Below are positions 32,180 to 44,099 of a stretch of 64,000 nucleotides of DNA, piece after piece (within the stretch, counting starts at the first letter, position 1; each line of letters opens with the position of its first letter). Origin of the DNA: Pycnopodia helianthoides (taxonomy: Eukaryota; Echinodermata; Asteroidea; Forcipulatida; Asteriidae); assembly GCA_032158295.1 (NCBI GenBank), contig CM063258.1, positions 13,677,703 through 13,741,702 of the forward strand, given 5' to 3'. The notes under the pieces were generated by a model, which did not search any database, was not told where the DNA came from, and worked only from the letters and a program-made list of their open reading frames with translations. The position numbers were made by a program, and so were the translations under genes.

Positions 32180-32360
32180 ATGGGGGGTCCTTGTCCGTAC
32201 ACAGGAGCAGCCCGTGTTCGTATTGATTCGCGAGATCGGGTTACAGACTTCTTCGGACCGTGTTGTCTTCCAGGACACGCTCGGGGGGTGAAGATTTGCA
32301 AGCCTGTTGATCTGAGACGATGGACTGCAGGAGAGAGGGAAGATGGGAAACGAGTGGGTT
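32180..32360 (+). CDS. candidate alternative first exon (weak)
   Basis: A GC-richer non-repeat island. ATG at 32180 has A at -3 and G at +4 and starts MGGPCPYTGAARV; Gly2 and Cys5 would suit dual acylation. After 60 codons plus one base comes the donor GTGAGT at 32361, phase 1, the same phase as the ABL first exon. A second open frame overlaps it (ATG 32097, MYTTNEGSMLKFDDM, stop 32289-32291), so which frame, if any, is used is unclear. No homologue recognised. Confidence 0.2.
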
Positions 32361-32425
32361 GTGAGTGTATTTTGAGAAGGAAAATTTAAATATTGATTAG
32401 TGTGTTGAGTGTAATTATTTCTTAA

Positions 32426-32960
32426 AGGTGGGGGTTCATAGATTGGTGACTACTCCAAGATTTATTGACCATAAACTCTTACTTGGGGAGAAGCGCTGCA
32501 GCTGTTGATTGTGTAAACCATTTTGAGAAAGGATTCTCTTTGAGCTTGTACGTAATATGGTTTGGAAAATTTTTCACCCCAAAAACATTTGAATCTGAGA
32601 ATGAATCGTTTCTGAGATTTCTGAGGGTTGGTGTCCGTTTGTGAATACTATGGCCAGAGATGCGCTGTCACGGGCTAAATGTGGATGGAGTCGACGTTCT
32701 TGTGATTTATAGGCAAAATTATCAAGAAAGGCACAATGAAAGTCACCTGTGAAAGTTTCAGCTGGATAGAGTGTCTGCTTGTTGAGAAAACAGCATTAAA
32801 AACTGGCGTGGTGTTTCTTCTTTCATTATTTTCTTGCAACTTCGATGACCAATTGAGCCCAAATTTGCACAGGTTTGTTATTTTTTATGCATATGTTGGG
32901 ATACACCAAGTGAGGATACTTAGGCTGTGACAATTACCAAAAGTATACCCTGCCTTAAAA
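32426..32960. mobile_element. composite of T5, family J and T4 pieces
   Basis: TTAAAGGTGGGGGTTCAT and CATTTGAATCTGAGAATG (T5-like); AAAGTCACCTGTGAAAGTTT and CTTGTTGAGAAAACAGCA (J); AACTTCGATGACCAATTGAG through AAGTATACCCTGCCTTAA (T4-like right half). A mosaic or serial insertion. Confidence 0.55.
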
Positions 32961-33037
32961 CGGAGAATCCTGCCAATCATGTACAAATGTATAATACACA
33001 TAAAAAAACAAAATCCCCAAATAACGCTAGTTCATTT

Positions 33038-33342
33038 CAGGGCTCGCCCTTAACACTAGCCCAGCGTACATTGTCTAGTAAAAAATGCTATGGGCTAGTA
33101 AACACCACTTCTCAACTTGCTCATTTCTTCCTTTTCAAATGTAAATGATTAATGTATAAAATGTGTTAAATCGTTATTGAGTGTATGAATATAACTTCAT
33201 TTGATCATTAATCATCAGCACATCAGAACATTACATTTATATGGCAATTCCTGTTTATATCTGGGCTACTAAAACTTCCAGGGGGCAAGCAAAATGCACA
33301 GTTTACTGGCCAGCAGGCTACTTCACAAAAAGCTAAAGTGCG
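33038..33342 (-). mobile_element. family R2 copy with one damaged end
   Basis: Starts CAGGGCTCGCCCTTAACAC; the other terminus is degraded after CACAAAAAGCT. CATTT at 33033-33037 and 33343-33347 fits a 5-bp target duplication. Confidence 0.7.
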
Positions 33343-33347
33343 CATTT

Positions 33348-33827
33348 CCTGCTTTAAAATTCTTCAGACTGAGCATTTTAGGTCTAATTTTAAAGTATTT
33401 TTGTGGTTTTGAGTAGACAGACCTCATCACTTTAAATATCACTTAGAGCAGAACGGAGACATCTAAGAGATGAACATCAGGGGAGAATGGCATTGTGTCT
33501 ATGTTCTGCGTGACGGACCTTGGAAACTGCAGCGGGGATCGGCTAGGAATCAATTATAAAGAAAACGTGGTTGGTGTAAACATGGATATTAATTGTTTTT
33601 AGGGAGGGGTTGGCTGGAGTCAATTGAGAGAGAAAAGTTGGGTTAGGCTAAAGGTATTTTACATGTACGTCATTGTATTCTCAAAGACTATGTTCAAAGA
33701 CTTTGAGTCCAGAATTAAGAGTAGGGCATTTTTTTTTTTTGAAACCCTGCTTTCGGCTTTGGCTATGCCTTAATGGTTGGGCCATAGAATGTTTTTTTGT
33801 CAACGTAATTCTTCTTTATAGCCGACA
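33348..33827. other. unassigned intron sequence
   Basis: Nothing recognised. Confidence 0.4.
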
Positions 33828-34170
33828 TTATAAAGAAAGATACAATAAATGTCACATGTGAGAGTTTCAGCTGAATTACTTGCTGAGAAAACAGCAAAAC
33901 ACTGTCGTGGTATTTTCACACGAGCGTTGAATCCATCCATTGTTAGCGAGGTGACTGCGGGTACCAACCGCATCTCTGGCCGCAGCATTCGCGAACGGAC
34001 ACCAGCACTCAGATATCTGAGAAAGGAATTCATGCATGAATCGTCTCTCAGATTCAAATGATTTGGGGTACATGCAAAATTCTCCAAACCACATTACTTC
34101 GAAGGGAATCCTTTTCTCAAAACAGTTTGGACAGCTGCAGTGCTGCTCACCAAGTAAGTTGTTATGGTTG
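33828..34170. mobile_element. family J joined to a T5-like end
   Basis: AAAGAAAGATACAATAAATG and GAGAAAACAGCAAAACACTG are family J. 34010-34168 (CTCAGATTCAAATGATTTG, CACCAAGTAAGTTGTTATGG) is a T5 half. CGGGTACCAACCGCATCTC recurs in the J copy at 47.67 kb. Confidence 0.55.
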
Positions 34171-34596
34171 TTAACCCTAAAGGGCCCAAGTCCTTCAATA
34201 TCCTCTTTGCCAAAGTGCAGGATTGAGAAGGATTTGGGCTTTTAGGGATCTGCAACACAGGAAGATTTAGAAGGGTTTGGGCTACAATGAGTTTTTGTTA
34301 GGGTAGGATTTAGCAGGACTTGGGCTATCGGGCTGTTTTTACATAGGAGGATTTAGAAGGTTTTAGGTCTTATGCAGCTTAGCCAAAATAGGATTCTGAA
34401 GGTTTGGGGCTTTTAGTTGACTCCCTAACTTCTGTCTCAAAAGGATTTAGAAGGATTTGGGCTAATATGTATATTTACAATAAGGAGAAGGATATAGGAG
34501 GATTTGGGCACTTTAGGTTTATGACAACTTTAATCTGAAGGATATAGAAGGATTTGGGCAGTATGGTTACCCAAGGGTCTAGTCTGTTAGGGTTAA
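34171..34596 (+). mobile_element. family T6 element
   Basis: TTAACCCTAAAGGGCCCAAG to AGTCTGTTAGGGTTAA. About 40 bp longer than the 8097 copy through an extra AGGATTTGGGC-type internal unit. Confidence 0.8.
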
Positions 34597-34991
34597 TGTT
34601 TAGTGGGACACATGGTGTTACTGCAAGTGCAAACTGAATACCTCACCATGAAATGCCTTAAAAAACCATACAATGTTCGGAGTATTTACCAGTCTAGGAC
34701 CCTACCTTTAAGTTTAGCAGTGTTGAATCATCTCAATTAATAAAATGCATGTTACGTACATGTCGTTGGCGCTGTCGCACGTCTCTGTGTAGATTACTAA
34801 TGAGCTGTGACATATTTGGCCAGTCTTTTTTTTTCGCCTTTCGTTTAAATTATAACCCATGGAGGTGTGAAACCAGTTCCATAAATTATTGTGTGATCTG
34901 AAGGATGGTAGAGAGATAGTGTCCCACTAAATGATTGTTGGAAATTAAATCAAACCAAAAAACTATCAAACAAAGAGAATGGTCAATTGTT
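34597..34991. other. unassigned intron sequence
   Basis: Nothing recognised. Confidence 0.4.
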
Positions 34992-35402
34992 TTAAAGGCA
35001 AAGTATACCTTTGGTTTTTGGAACAGTGCGATTGTTTTAATCCTATATAAATTTAGATACATATAATAAAACTAACCTGTGAAAATATCATTTCCAAAGG
35101 TGGTAGCGTTTTTTAAATATTGCCGAAAATCCGGAGCAGTTATGTCCACGCAGGAAGAATAATCCGCAATTGGAATACACAATCTGAGAAACGTTTCTGA
35201 CAGAAACGTTTCTGACAGAAACGCTTCTCAGATTCAAATTGTTTTGATAAAAACTGATATATTTTTCCATAACCACATTACTCTGAAGGGAAATGATTCT
35301 CAAAATGCTTTATACTATCGAAAGCTGCTGTACTTCTAACAAAGCAAGTTTTTATTGCCATTCATTTTAAGAGTGATTACCAAACGTATACCTTTCCTTT
35401 AA
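34992..35402 (+). mobile_element. family T5 element
   Basis: TTAAAGGCAAAGTATACCTT to CGTATACCTTTCCTTTAA. An internal 15-bp duplication of TTTCTGACAGAAACG near 35195-35222. Confidence 0.8.
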
Positions 35403-35710
35403 AGGTGTTAAAGTGTTTGACAGTGGTCATGTTTTGTGTGATCAACTGTATACATGAAATAACAAACCTGTGAAAATTTGGGCTTCATCCGTTGTGTGAG
35501 TCAGGAGAAAATAGTGAAAGAAGCATGCACAGTTTTCAGGGTTGTAACAACCGAAACAAGCTGTTTTTTTAAAGTTTTTTTTTAAGGTTTTCATATGCAG
35601 TTTTCTCTGACAAAAGTGGTTCTAGTATGAACTTCATAATTAGTAAGCTTTCAGACCAAAATTAAACATTGATGTTTTTTATCCTTACCAATCCTGTATA
35701 ATACCTTTAA
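35399..35710 (+). mobile_element. family T3 element abutting T5
   Basis: Shares TTAA 35399-35402 with T5. Module AACAAACCTGTGAAAATTTG at 35460; right end CCAATCCTGTATAATACCTTTAA. Its left tip is shortened. Confidence 0.72.
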
Positions 35711-35740
35711 TTTCTCAACCACTCATGTTATTATTGGTGT

Positions 35741-35830
35741 GTGTTGTGGCGGAGCGATCAAGCACACTAAGACTCAAGCTGTGGTGTTTCTGATCGGCAG
35801 GGTGTGGGTTCGAGTCCCGGTCTTGACTCT
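35741..35830 (+). mobile_element. SINE-A head fragment
   Basis: GTTGTGGCGGAGCGATCAAG (A box region) and GTGGGTTCGAGTCCCGGTCT (B box). Confidence 0.65.
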
Positions 35831-35842
35831 TTCGTTCTGAAG

Positions 35843-35995
35843 CAGGGGCCGATGGCCAGGGCCAGTGGTTTTAGTGGTAATGCATGTTGTCAGGAAAAGG
35901 GAAGTTTTTTATCATTTTGGTTCTGGTCTTTGTACACAAATTTCTGGTCCGGTAAACTGCGGTCTTGTGGATTTTTCTCCTGAATTCGAGCCCTG
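35843..35995 (+). mobile_element. internally deleted R1 copy
   Basis: CAGGGGCCGATGGCCAGG start, TCTGGTCCGGTAAACTGCGG and TGAATTCGAGCCCTG end; about 190 bp of the R1 interior is missing. No clear target duplication. Confidence 0.6.
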
Positions 35996-36811
35996 CCTTT
36001 AAGCCATGTACATGTACAAACACTTTGCATTTTTAAAGTATTTTGTGCAATGTTTGTGTCATGATGTCAACACAAAAGTCTTAATGGTATTGTTTTTCCA
36101 TTTTAAAAACATCATTAGTTTGACCAAATTTGTTTGTAGGAAAATCGTTCTAAACTTTGGGGTTGTTAGATGAGAAAATCGGGCGATGTGGATGGTGCGG
36201 ATGGTGTGGACTGCTCACTTTGCCTTTAATTAGATTCAAGAAGTACTCGACTTGAATGCATTTGGCTTTGCCACAATGAAAAAAAATAATATCCATGTAT
36301 GGCTCTATGGTGAAAGTGAAAGCGAACACTTGCTGGTTCTCGGCACGTGAGCTCTGCTTGGTCATGTGGCAAGATACTACAAGACTACATGTACATGTTG
36401 TGGATTACGATATTTTTTCACAAAGCCAAGCTATGCCTGATCAGGCTCGGTGACTCTGTGACTGAAACTGTAGTGTGCTATATATGTATGAAATTACCAC
36501 CGGAAAAAAAAAGAGTAAAAAATAATTGTTTAACATGGCCGACCAAACAGCCTGGCCAATGTCACAAGACATTTTGATTAGAAATTTGTACATTGTATGC
36601 TCAAGTGCAGCTCATAGTGTAGCTCGTATTGTAGCTCGTAATGTTAGACATAGGCATTTGCCTTTGGTCTCCTCCTCCAAATGTACCCGTAATATTGTAG
36701 TCTTATAACAAATAGCCTACGTACGTACATGTATCTACCAATAAGGTACTCTAGGTCTAGGTGCTTGAACGAAGAGGAACAGTTATGAGACAGGTTTTTA
36801 GAAATTTATGA
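35996..36811. other. unassigned intron sequence
   Basis: No gene or repeat recognised beyond short palindromes. Confidence 0.4.
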
Positions 36812-37091
36812 ACTATGAGACCAAGGGTCTACAAGGTGCTGCGTCGCATTCAGCAGCCACTACCAGAAACGTTGGGGCGAACCCCTTCACTTAGCGACGA
36901 GTGTAACTGGGTTGTTTTACGTGCGTTACACAACACACGGGACCTACGGCTTTACGTTCTAGCAAAAGGACGAAGCAATAACGGTTAAGTGTCTTGCTTA
37001 AGGACACAAGTGTCGAGACCGGGACTCGAACCCACACTTTGCTGATCAGAGATATCAGAGCTTGAGTAAAGTGCGCTTGGCCATGACACTC
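36812..37091 (-). mobile_element. SINE-A, complete body
   Basis: Inverted B box GGGACTCGAACCCACAC near 37021 and A box region TGGCCATGACAC at the end, with the body intact (AACCCCTTCACTTAGCGACG, GTGTAACTGGGTTG). It supplies the uninterrupted reference for the split copy at 1321-2335. Confidence 0.72.
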
Positions 37092-38131
37092 AGTACATAC
37101 ACGTGTAGTTCACGTTACACAGTCCAATGCAGTTTTCAATCTAGAAATGTCAAGGTGGGTCAGGGTCGTGTTCCTGAACAGAAACAAGTATCTGACATAA
37201 ATATACACTGACCGAAACGATTTCCGCAAGCTATGTATGCAAAGACGGCTCAGAAACCTAAAGCAATTTGTGACACATATGTACATATTCTCAAAATTAA
37301 TGGCCTTTATTTTATTTTCACAAAATGATACATTTCGCCGTGTGCGCGGAAGAAGGACCTCACAAAAAGTCATCATCGGAGAAAGGGGGTAAGAAATTAA
37401 TGTGCAAAATTGTGTCTCAAGAAAACTGGTTTTCAGCCATAAATGAATCAGTATAGGAAAGTTATATTCTTCATGGGACTGGGAATTCTAGCAACAAAAA
37501 ATTGAACAGTACTGCCATATCTGTTTTGTCAGGAGCCACATTGCTTACGACATTTTGTTACTATGGACAAAATACTTGTGCGCGTGGAAGACGGGCGTAG
37601 GGCTGCCTGGAAGAAGAGCGTAGAGCCCTACGCCCTTCTTCTGGGCACGACAATTTGTACTCTCCTACCTGTGCACAAGTACAATCAGAATAGTAAATGT
37701 GTACACGTAAATGGATAATTTATGAAAATGCTATGATAAAGATTTTTTTGTGTCTGGGAAATCGAGAGACCGGTGTGGTTGATCGGGCCTTGCCCTTTTC
37801 AGAAATGCAAATTAAAACAGAGTGGATTCCTAGAGTAAACGTACACGTAATACAATACTGCAGATCAATGTATATAGTGGGTGCACATGTATGTTTCATG
37901 TACAATGCGTATCAAGGTTTCAGTTAACACAAAACACACCCTCGGGGACTGAGAAAATGAGAGCGTGTTCTCTCCCTTTTTTTTTCACACCTTGTATTTT
38001 CTTTTCGGGATGCCTGTGATTTGAAATTTTGTTTCCCCTGATCGTAAGATTTGTTGGTTGATCTTTTTTATGCTTTGAGACTTTCTTGAAAAAAAAGAAA
38101 AAAAGAACCATCTCTGTCAGTAGGCAAGTAC
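37092..38131. other. unassigned, with a short hairpin
   Basis: 37585-37655 folds on itself (GAAGAAGAGCGTAGAGCCCT facing TACGCCCTTCTTCTGG). No gene recognised. Confidence 0.4.
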
Positions 38132-38480
38132 TTAAAGGCAGGGTGTACTTTTGGTAATTGTCAAAGACTAGTATCCTCACTTGGTGTATCCCCACATATG
38201 CATAAAATAACAAACCTGTGAACATTTGGGCTCAATTGGTCATCGAAGTTGCAAGAAAATAATGAAAGAATAAAAACACTCTTGTTGCATAGAACTGTGT
38301 GCTTTCAGATGCATGAGCTGAAGCCTTTCTCAGATTCAAATATGTTAGTGAGAAATCACCTTTTCCCCTCAAAAACTACATTACCTCAGAGGGAGTCGTT
38401 TCTCACAATGTTTTTTCACTATCAGCAGCTCTAAAGTGCTCCTGACCTAGTAAGTTTTTATAGTAATAAAATTGATTAAT
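38132..38480 (+). mobile_element. family T4 element, right tip decayed
   Basis: TTAAAGGCAGGGTGTACTTT, module AACAAACCTGTGAACATTTG at 38208, CTCAGAGGGAGTCGTTTCTC; the right terminus has lost its TTAA. Confidence 0.7.
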
Positions 38481-39150
38481 GACCATAAGTATCTACTGCA
38501 TCCTGTGCTTCAGGATGTAATTTTTCTATTTTTGGTTTAATGGAGAGAGGTGTTTGTTTTCATGTAATATGTGAGCGCTTTTAAAGTTCAGGATATTTCA
38601 TCTTTTAAACCACACTCCGTCGGTATTCCGAGAAAAAATTATTAAAATCCATGTGCGATATAATCTTTGTTTGAGCCTCTGTGGTAAATGTTTTCCTTTG
38701 AAATTATCGTCGCCACAATGAAACCCTGATTTGAGAAAAGGAAAGACAACATGCATCTGTAGCTCTCACAGATTTGCTGTCATCTTGTAAAGAAAATATG
38801 AGTAAGGCGCTCACCGTGAGTCACAGAACCTCGGCCGATAATCTACCGTGGTATGCTGGAGTCTCCGAACGCTGGGACTTACCTCCCACTACGCCTAACT
38901 ATTGGACCGGCTTAATAATGCTACATGGAACATTACTTGGGTGTAATTCTGTAATTTGGTAGAGCAGAAAAAAACTGTCAACACACTGGTGCTTGAGTAA
39001 ACAAAATTAAAAAGTCTTTCAATATTTATAATTTTAGAGAGAATATTTCCAAAGTTTACATTTGATTAGATATTAAACTTGCGTTCCAGGATAAAGAATA
39101 TTGTTGTGTTGTTGTGTCTACCCTTATACTGATGTGTGTTAAGCACTGTA
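38481..39150. other. unassigned intron sequence
   Basis: No gene or repeat recognised. Confidence 0.4.
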
Positions 39151-39494
39151 CAGGGCTCGAATTTTGCACTGGACCGCTGGCCCAAGGCCAGTGATTTTAG
39201 CATCGGGCCAGTAAACCCATGTCCGGACAAGTCGGGCGGTCTTGGGTTTGTGTTCAAATGTTGACTTTCAGTCTGATAAATACAATTCTGTTGATTACTG
39301 AAGACTACTTACCCATAATATACAAATGAGATCAATCTTCTCTTAGTGCTTTTTCAAATTCAAACAGTTCAATTATTAACCTGTGTAGGCATTTTTTCTT
39401 CTCACTTCAAATCTGGTCTTGTACTCAAAATTCCGGTCCAGTAAATATTTTGAGCTACAAGCCCTGCGGTCTTTTGGGTTTTTCTCTAGCCCTG
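39151..39494 (+). mobile_element. family R1 element
   Basis: CAGGGCTCGAATTTTGCACT to CTCTAGCCCTG with the full R1 interior. No obvious 5-bp duplication remains. Confidence 0.8.
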
Positions 39495-39850
39495 GACTGT
39501 CTGTATACTCAGTACTTTCCTAAGTCCCATGAAAACAAAATGCTCTGTAACATTACCCTGCCCTGCATGTTATGTAATTTTGAATTTATTTACATATGGG
39601 TAGCTGTGATTTAAGATAGGTTTTGGGAAACGGTAATGCACCCGCCGGGTCATGTAGCTTTATTCCATTATTGCCGAGCCTAATACCCCTCAGATGGGCT
39701 AGAGCTGCTTATTGCCCGAGACAAAAATGGAATGGTCTTGCTCTTATTCCCCTCAAGAATGTCTTTATGAATCGTTGATGAGGACCTATGGGTTTGCTCT
39801 GACGCCCCGCCCCCCTTAACCTTCCAAACCCTATCCTCAGATGCTTATAC
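39495..39850. other. unassigned intron sequence
   Basis: Nothing recognised. Confidence 0.4.
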
Positions 39851-40020
39851 ACCTTTATCAGGGTGCGGCCATCTTGATTTTCTCCCATTCAAATCAATGT
39901 AACCAAACTGAGGCTGGAAGGAGAAATAGTCTGGTTCCTTTATGTACAATGAATATAAGCTTCCATTACTGTTATTGGATAGAGGGAACACGACCAAGGT
40001 GGCAGCAGCATGGTAAAGGT
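39851..40020. mobile_element. family M element, 170 bp, best copy
   Basis: ACCTTTATCAGGGTGCGGCC and the inverse of TGGTAAAGGT with GCAGCAGCA form imperfect inverted repeats of about 25 bp. Interior AACTGAGGCTGG, TAGTCTGGTTCC and AGGGAACACGACCAAG. Confidence 0.7.
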
Positions 40021-41080
40021 CTATTGGCCTAATGGACCCTTACCCTGTCAAAAACACCCTCCTAGGCCTTCCGGAGGCTCTGTGTGATGATAACAAGCCC
40101 TGAATAAGGTTGATTGATGATTATTGTTCATGTAAAACCAGGCTGGCATAAAGATCCATATCCACAGAAGCTCCCGCTGGAGCTGAGACATGCATTTGTA
40201 ATGAGATTTTTCAGGGGTGAACGAACCCAGTGCAGCCATCTTTTGGCATGTAATTCTGGATGGTATAATTGTGGAGTTCCTGAAAAAAAATTTTTTGGGG
40301 GGAACATTCATGGGGGGAGAAATTTTAAAAGCTAGCATTTTAACCTACATTACTGTGTGCAACAGCTTCCGAACTTCATTCAATCTGTAAGTGTTTTGTC
40401 GCCAGAAACTGCGTTGAGACGAAGTAACTGAAGAAAACGTGCCTGTGAAAACCGGTGGAGTTCACAGGTGATGCAGACTTTATTTTTGTGTGGGTGTTGA
40501 GAGTTGCTCATTTACGCCAACCAAGACATATAGGTCGTCACAGTAAGCCAAATGAGAACTGACATTTGTACGATGTCCCACACATGGAAATATTTACTGT
40601 ACGTTAGGACGTGCCTTCACTTCCACTCCGGTTAACATCCATCGCCCACAGTAAAGGTACATGTACAACCATCGCAGATAAAATAAACTACAGGTTTTCT
40701 TCCGATGGTGCACCGGGCGACAGCGGGGGTTTGGAATTACCGACTGACGAATGTCGTGGTGCAGGGAAGCGGTGCATGCTCGCCCGCCCGCCAGAGATGC
40801 CCGCCATTCATGATTGATTCCCCGAGTGTACAATCAATTAAAAGATTCCCGGAGATCCGAGAGGGGAAAAGGAGCAATTATGTGGGGATTTTTTTTTTTA
40901 TTAGGGGGGGGGGAGGGGAGGGTTGACGGTATTAAATCTAAAGGGTTGTGGGGGGTCCAGTGAAGGTTTTTTTTTTTTTTTTTGGAGAAAGTTTTACTGG
41001 TTTATGTGAAGTGACATTAAAGCTGAACGGGGAGAGACTTTCTTAAAGAGGGTCTCTAAGGTCTCCGGTGATGCACTCAT
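40021..41080. other. non-repeat stretch with a GC-richer island
   Basis: 40590-40870 is GC-richer and carries short overlapping frames on both strands with no recognised domain. 40895-40985 is G- and T-run rich. Confidence 0.4.
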
Positions 41081-41464
41081 TTAAAGGCACTGGACACTTT
41101 GGTAATTACTCAAAATAAGTGTTAGCATAAAAACTTACTTGATAACGAGCAATGGAGAAGCTGTTGATAGTGTAAAACATTGTGAGAAACGGCTCCCTCT
41201 GACGTAACGTAGTTTTTGAGAAAGAAGTAATTTCTCAGTAAAATATTTGAATTGATTTTGAGACCTCATGTGTGAGGTCTCGAAATCAAGCATCTGAAAG
41301 CAAACAACTTCGTGTGACAAGGGTGTTTTTTCTTCCATTATTATCTCGCAACTTCGATGACCAATTGAGTTCAAATTTCCACAGGTTTGTTATTTTGTGC
41401 ATATGTTGAGATACACCAGGTGAGAAGACTGGTCTTTGACAATTACCAAAGGTGTCCAGTGTCT
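41081..41464 (-). mobile_element. family T4 element
   Basis: TTAAAGGCACTGGACACTTT, central palindrome GATTTTGAGACCTC...GAGGTCTCGAAATC (41254-41287), inverted module near 41370-41395, ending AAGGTGTCCAGTGTCTGTAA. Confidence 0.78.
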
Positions 41465-42240
41465 GTAACCAATAGATAGAGTACCCTCATGAGAGTAAGG
41501 GGAAAAAGTTAGAAGTCTCTCTAACCTCGCAATAATACGGTGTTCAATATCATTTTATTTGATACGCTTTTAGAGTGAATTCTGATAATATGATGTCGTT
41601 GCCCGTGGCATGCTCTAATCTTGCACTTACTTGTTGAGAATGTTGGAAACATTGGGGCTGCCTTTCGGTCTATCAAAATCCTGGCATGTCAGAAAAAGAA
41701 ACAAAGGAAAATTATTTGTTTTTTTTTGCGTATCATCTGCGATTAGTGTACATCGGTCTGCCATTTGCGCAAATCGGCCCCTATTTGCGTGTACCGACCC
41801 GATACACTAGCTTGTGCATGGGTAGAACCCTAATAATATAAAACTTTGTTATGACTTACTCCTGCTCATTCAGATATCATCTTGTACATACTTTTCTGTT
41901 TTTTTTTTTTTTTTTTTTTTCGCATTTTGCCCCGAAACTTGTTTACAATGCAAATACCTTTAGTGACTCCCCAAAGAGTTTCAAGTTTCAATCTTCATTC
42001 ATTCTTTTTACTAGTCCAAAAAAAAAAAAAATGTTTTGTTACATGCGACAAGATATAAAATTGATATACAAATATTCCAGTAAACACTATATTCAAGCAA
42101 AGTTCGTGTACTATCTTTTGCATAAGGAGGACCCTGAACTTGTTTTCCATCACTTGGCGCATCTGATATTGAACTTGACCTGTAAGCACAGTGACCGGAA
42201 ATCCCCAGGGTCTTTGAAAACTGGATACTAGAAAGGACCC
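41465..42240. other. unassigned intron sequence
   Basis: Long T run at 41898-41921. The 126-codon plus frame at 41851 runs through it and has no domain. Confidence 0.4.
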
Positions 42241-42460
42241 TAGATTAGGAAGGAAGTCTCAACTAAGAAACCACCTCCGTCGTCGTTACTCCTGGGTGCC
42301 ACACTTTGTCAGCATCTGGAGCAGGCAGTTAATCATTTATAAATTGCTTTACAAAAAACCACTGTACATCGGAATTGCTATGCCTGTTCCTCTTCTTTGT
42401 TAAGCGCTCCGTTCTTCGTGGGGCGCTATATAAATGCTTGTGTATTATTATTATTTATTA
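42241..42460 (+). mobile_element. retroelement 3' end with tail
   Basis: TTAAGCGCTCCGTTCTTCGT then GGCGCTATATAAATGC and a TTA-rich run, the same tail style as at 22.5 and 28.7 kb. Confidence 0.5.
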
Positions 42461-42544
42461 TCTGGCCACTGGCGTTCCTAAAAATAGCTGAACTCCTTAG
42501 GAGTATGCAGCACCAGCAACCGCTTGGGCGCAAATATGTAGCAC

Positions 42545-42700
42545 CCATCTTACACTAAACTCCACTGGTTCCCGATTAAAAAATGCGTATCGTGTATAAG
42601 TTAAATCTCCTCACTCTCAAAGCTCTTCATGGACTAGCTCCAGACTATAAATCTGATCTTATTGATAAATATATTCCTGTTTGTCCAACAGCTCTCCAGT
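42545..42700 (+). mobile_element. LINE ORF2 fragment with one frameshift
   Basis: SYTKLHWFPIKK and, in another frame, RIVYKLNLLTLKALHGLAPD then YKSDLIDKYIPV. This is the segment after the reverse transcriptase of CR1/L2-type LINEs (LHWLPVxxRIxYKxxLLTxKALHGxAPxYLxDLI). A pseudogene fragment. Confidence 0.72.
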
Positions 42701-42771
42701 GAACTTATCAAGTAAGTTTTTTAGGGTCATTAATTTTGGAGTAATTACCAAAGGTATACCCTCCCTTTAAG
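42700..42771 (-). mobile_element. terminal fragment of a T4/T5 element
   Basis: AAGTAAGTTTTTTAGGGTCA and GAGTAATTACCAAAGGTATA, then CCCTCCCTTTAA. Confidence 0.6.
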
Positions 42772-43388
42772 GATGCTTAGTCAAATTTGGTAATGTTCTG
42801 AAATCGCTGTCGAAGACGCCCATAATATAATTTTTTTACATAAGAGTTTCTTCTGTATCTACACTCTCAACCCCTCCCTAACCACCCCCCCCCCCCCGTC
42901 CCCCGACCCCCAACCTCTTCAAACACCCTTAACAATCTGCAGAGTGCCCAGGACACAAGAGTGTCACCTATGCATCTCGTAAATTCCCACCGCCGTAAAA
43001 CACACGCAAAGACTTTGATAATCTCGTTATGAAATCCGAGGGGCCCATTTGTTATGTTTCATTGCTGTCATCCTATCTGTGCAATTCCACATTCTAAAAT
43101 CTACGACTAATGTACTTAGGGGAAGTGCATGTGAACCTGTGAAGGCTGTGCACGGACCTCGAACACAGGTGGAGTGTGATGCGGGGGGGGGGGGGGGGTG
43201 GGGAGGTGTTGCCTGTACAGACCTGCAATTACACAGAGGCCATGGTATCTGTTGACCCGCAGTATCGGTCATAACTCATCGGGGGGGGGGGTCCCCTAGC
43301 CCCTGATCTATAACGACTCTCACTGCACGGTCTGCGCTCAAGCTTGGGTGGTTTGGTTCACTATTATGATTGTTATTATATACTCATT
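42772..43388. other. unassigned, with C and G runs
   Basis: C run near 42884-42899, G run near 43183-43205. No gene. Confidence 0.4.
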
Positions 43389-43554
43389 CAGGTCTGGAAT
43401 TTCATCTTTGAGAAGGCAAGGTCATTTTCATTGTGCAAAGGGCACTTAATTGGAAAATCTTAAAGTCTACGGGCAACTTTTGAAAGGGCACCAAGGCAAA
43501 GAGCAGGGCAATGGAGGCCATGGCCTCTGTGGCCTCCGTGAAATTCCAGGCCGG
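43389..43554 (-). mobile_element. family E element with a 6-bp target duplication
   Basis: CAGGTCTGGAATTTCATC to GTGAAATTCCAGGCCGG, flanked by CTCATT at 43383-43388 and 43555-43560. Confidence 0.82.
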
Positions 43555-43593
43555 CTCATTATTATGATTTATTCGGCGGAGACTTCAACTGAC

Positions 43594-43690
43594 ATGCAAC
43601 AAATACAAGAAGTAATCATTGTTACTGGTCCGTTACTAATGATGTAATGGAACAGTAATGTTCCGTTACTAATGATGTGATGGAACAGTA
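43594..43690 (+). repeat. 40-bp tandem duplication
   Basis: CCGTTACTAATGATGTAATG and GAACAGTAATGTTCCGTTAC repeat once with few changes. Confidence 0.65.
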
Positions 43691-43835
43691 ACAGAAAGGC
43701 GAGGGCAGCGGTTGGAATCGGGTGACAAGACGAACTCATTCTAAAGTGGCCAGGATTAATTAAAAGTGAACCAAGCCACTGTGACTCGAAAGCCTATTAA
43801 TCCAATCTTAGAATGGAAAAATATAATAACTAGTT

Positions 43836-44050
43836 CTTATATGGCGCATTTCACAATAACGTATCAATGCGCTTTACATTAGTGCCCTGGTCATTGGGCC
43901 AATAGCAATCCTGTAATCTTTCTCAGCTCCCTGGGGAGTATACAGCCTCGTGCTGACGTGGCGCTCCGAAGGCTTTTTCATACACAATATCAACCTCTAC
44001 CCTCGCAGGTACCTATTTATACCCCTGGGTGGAGAGAAAAGAATCCCAAA
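43836..44050 (-). mobile_element. SINE-like repeat (minus orientation)
   Basis: TATATGGCGCATTTCACAAT, TCAATGCGCTTTACATTAGT and TACCCCTGGGTGGAGAGA resemble the 3' region of widespread invertebrate SINEs. Recognised from general pattern only. Confidence 0.4.
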
Positions 44051-44099
44051 CGAAGAGATCCCAAATAACGACAACATTGGACTTCTGACTGGCACCACT

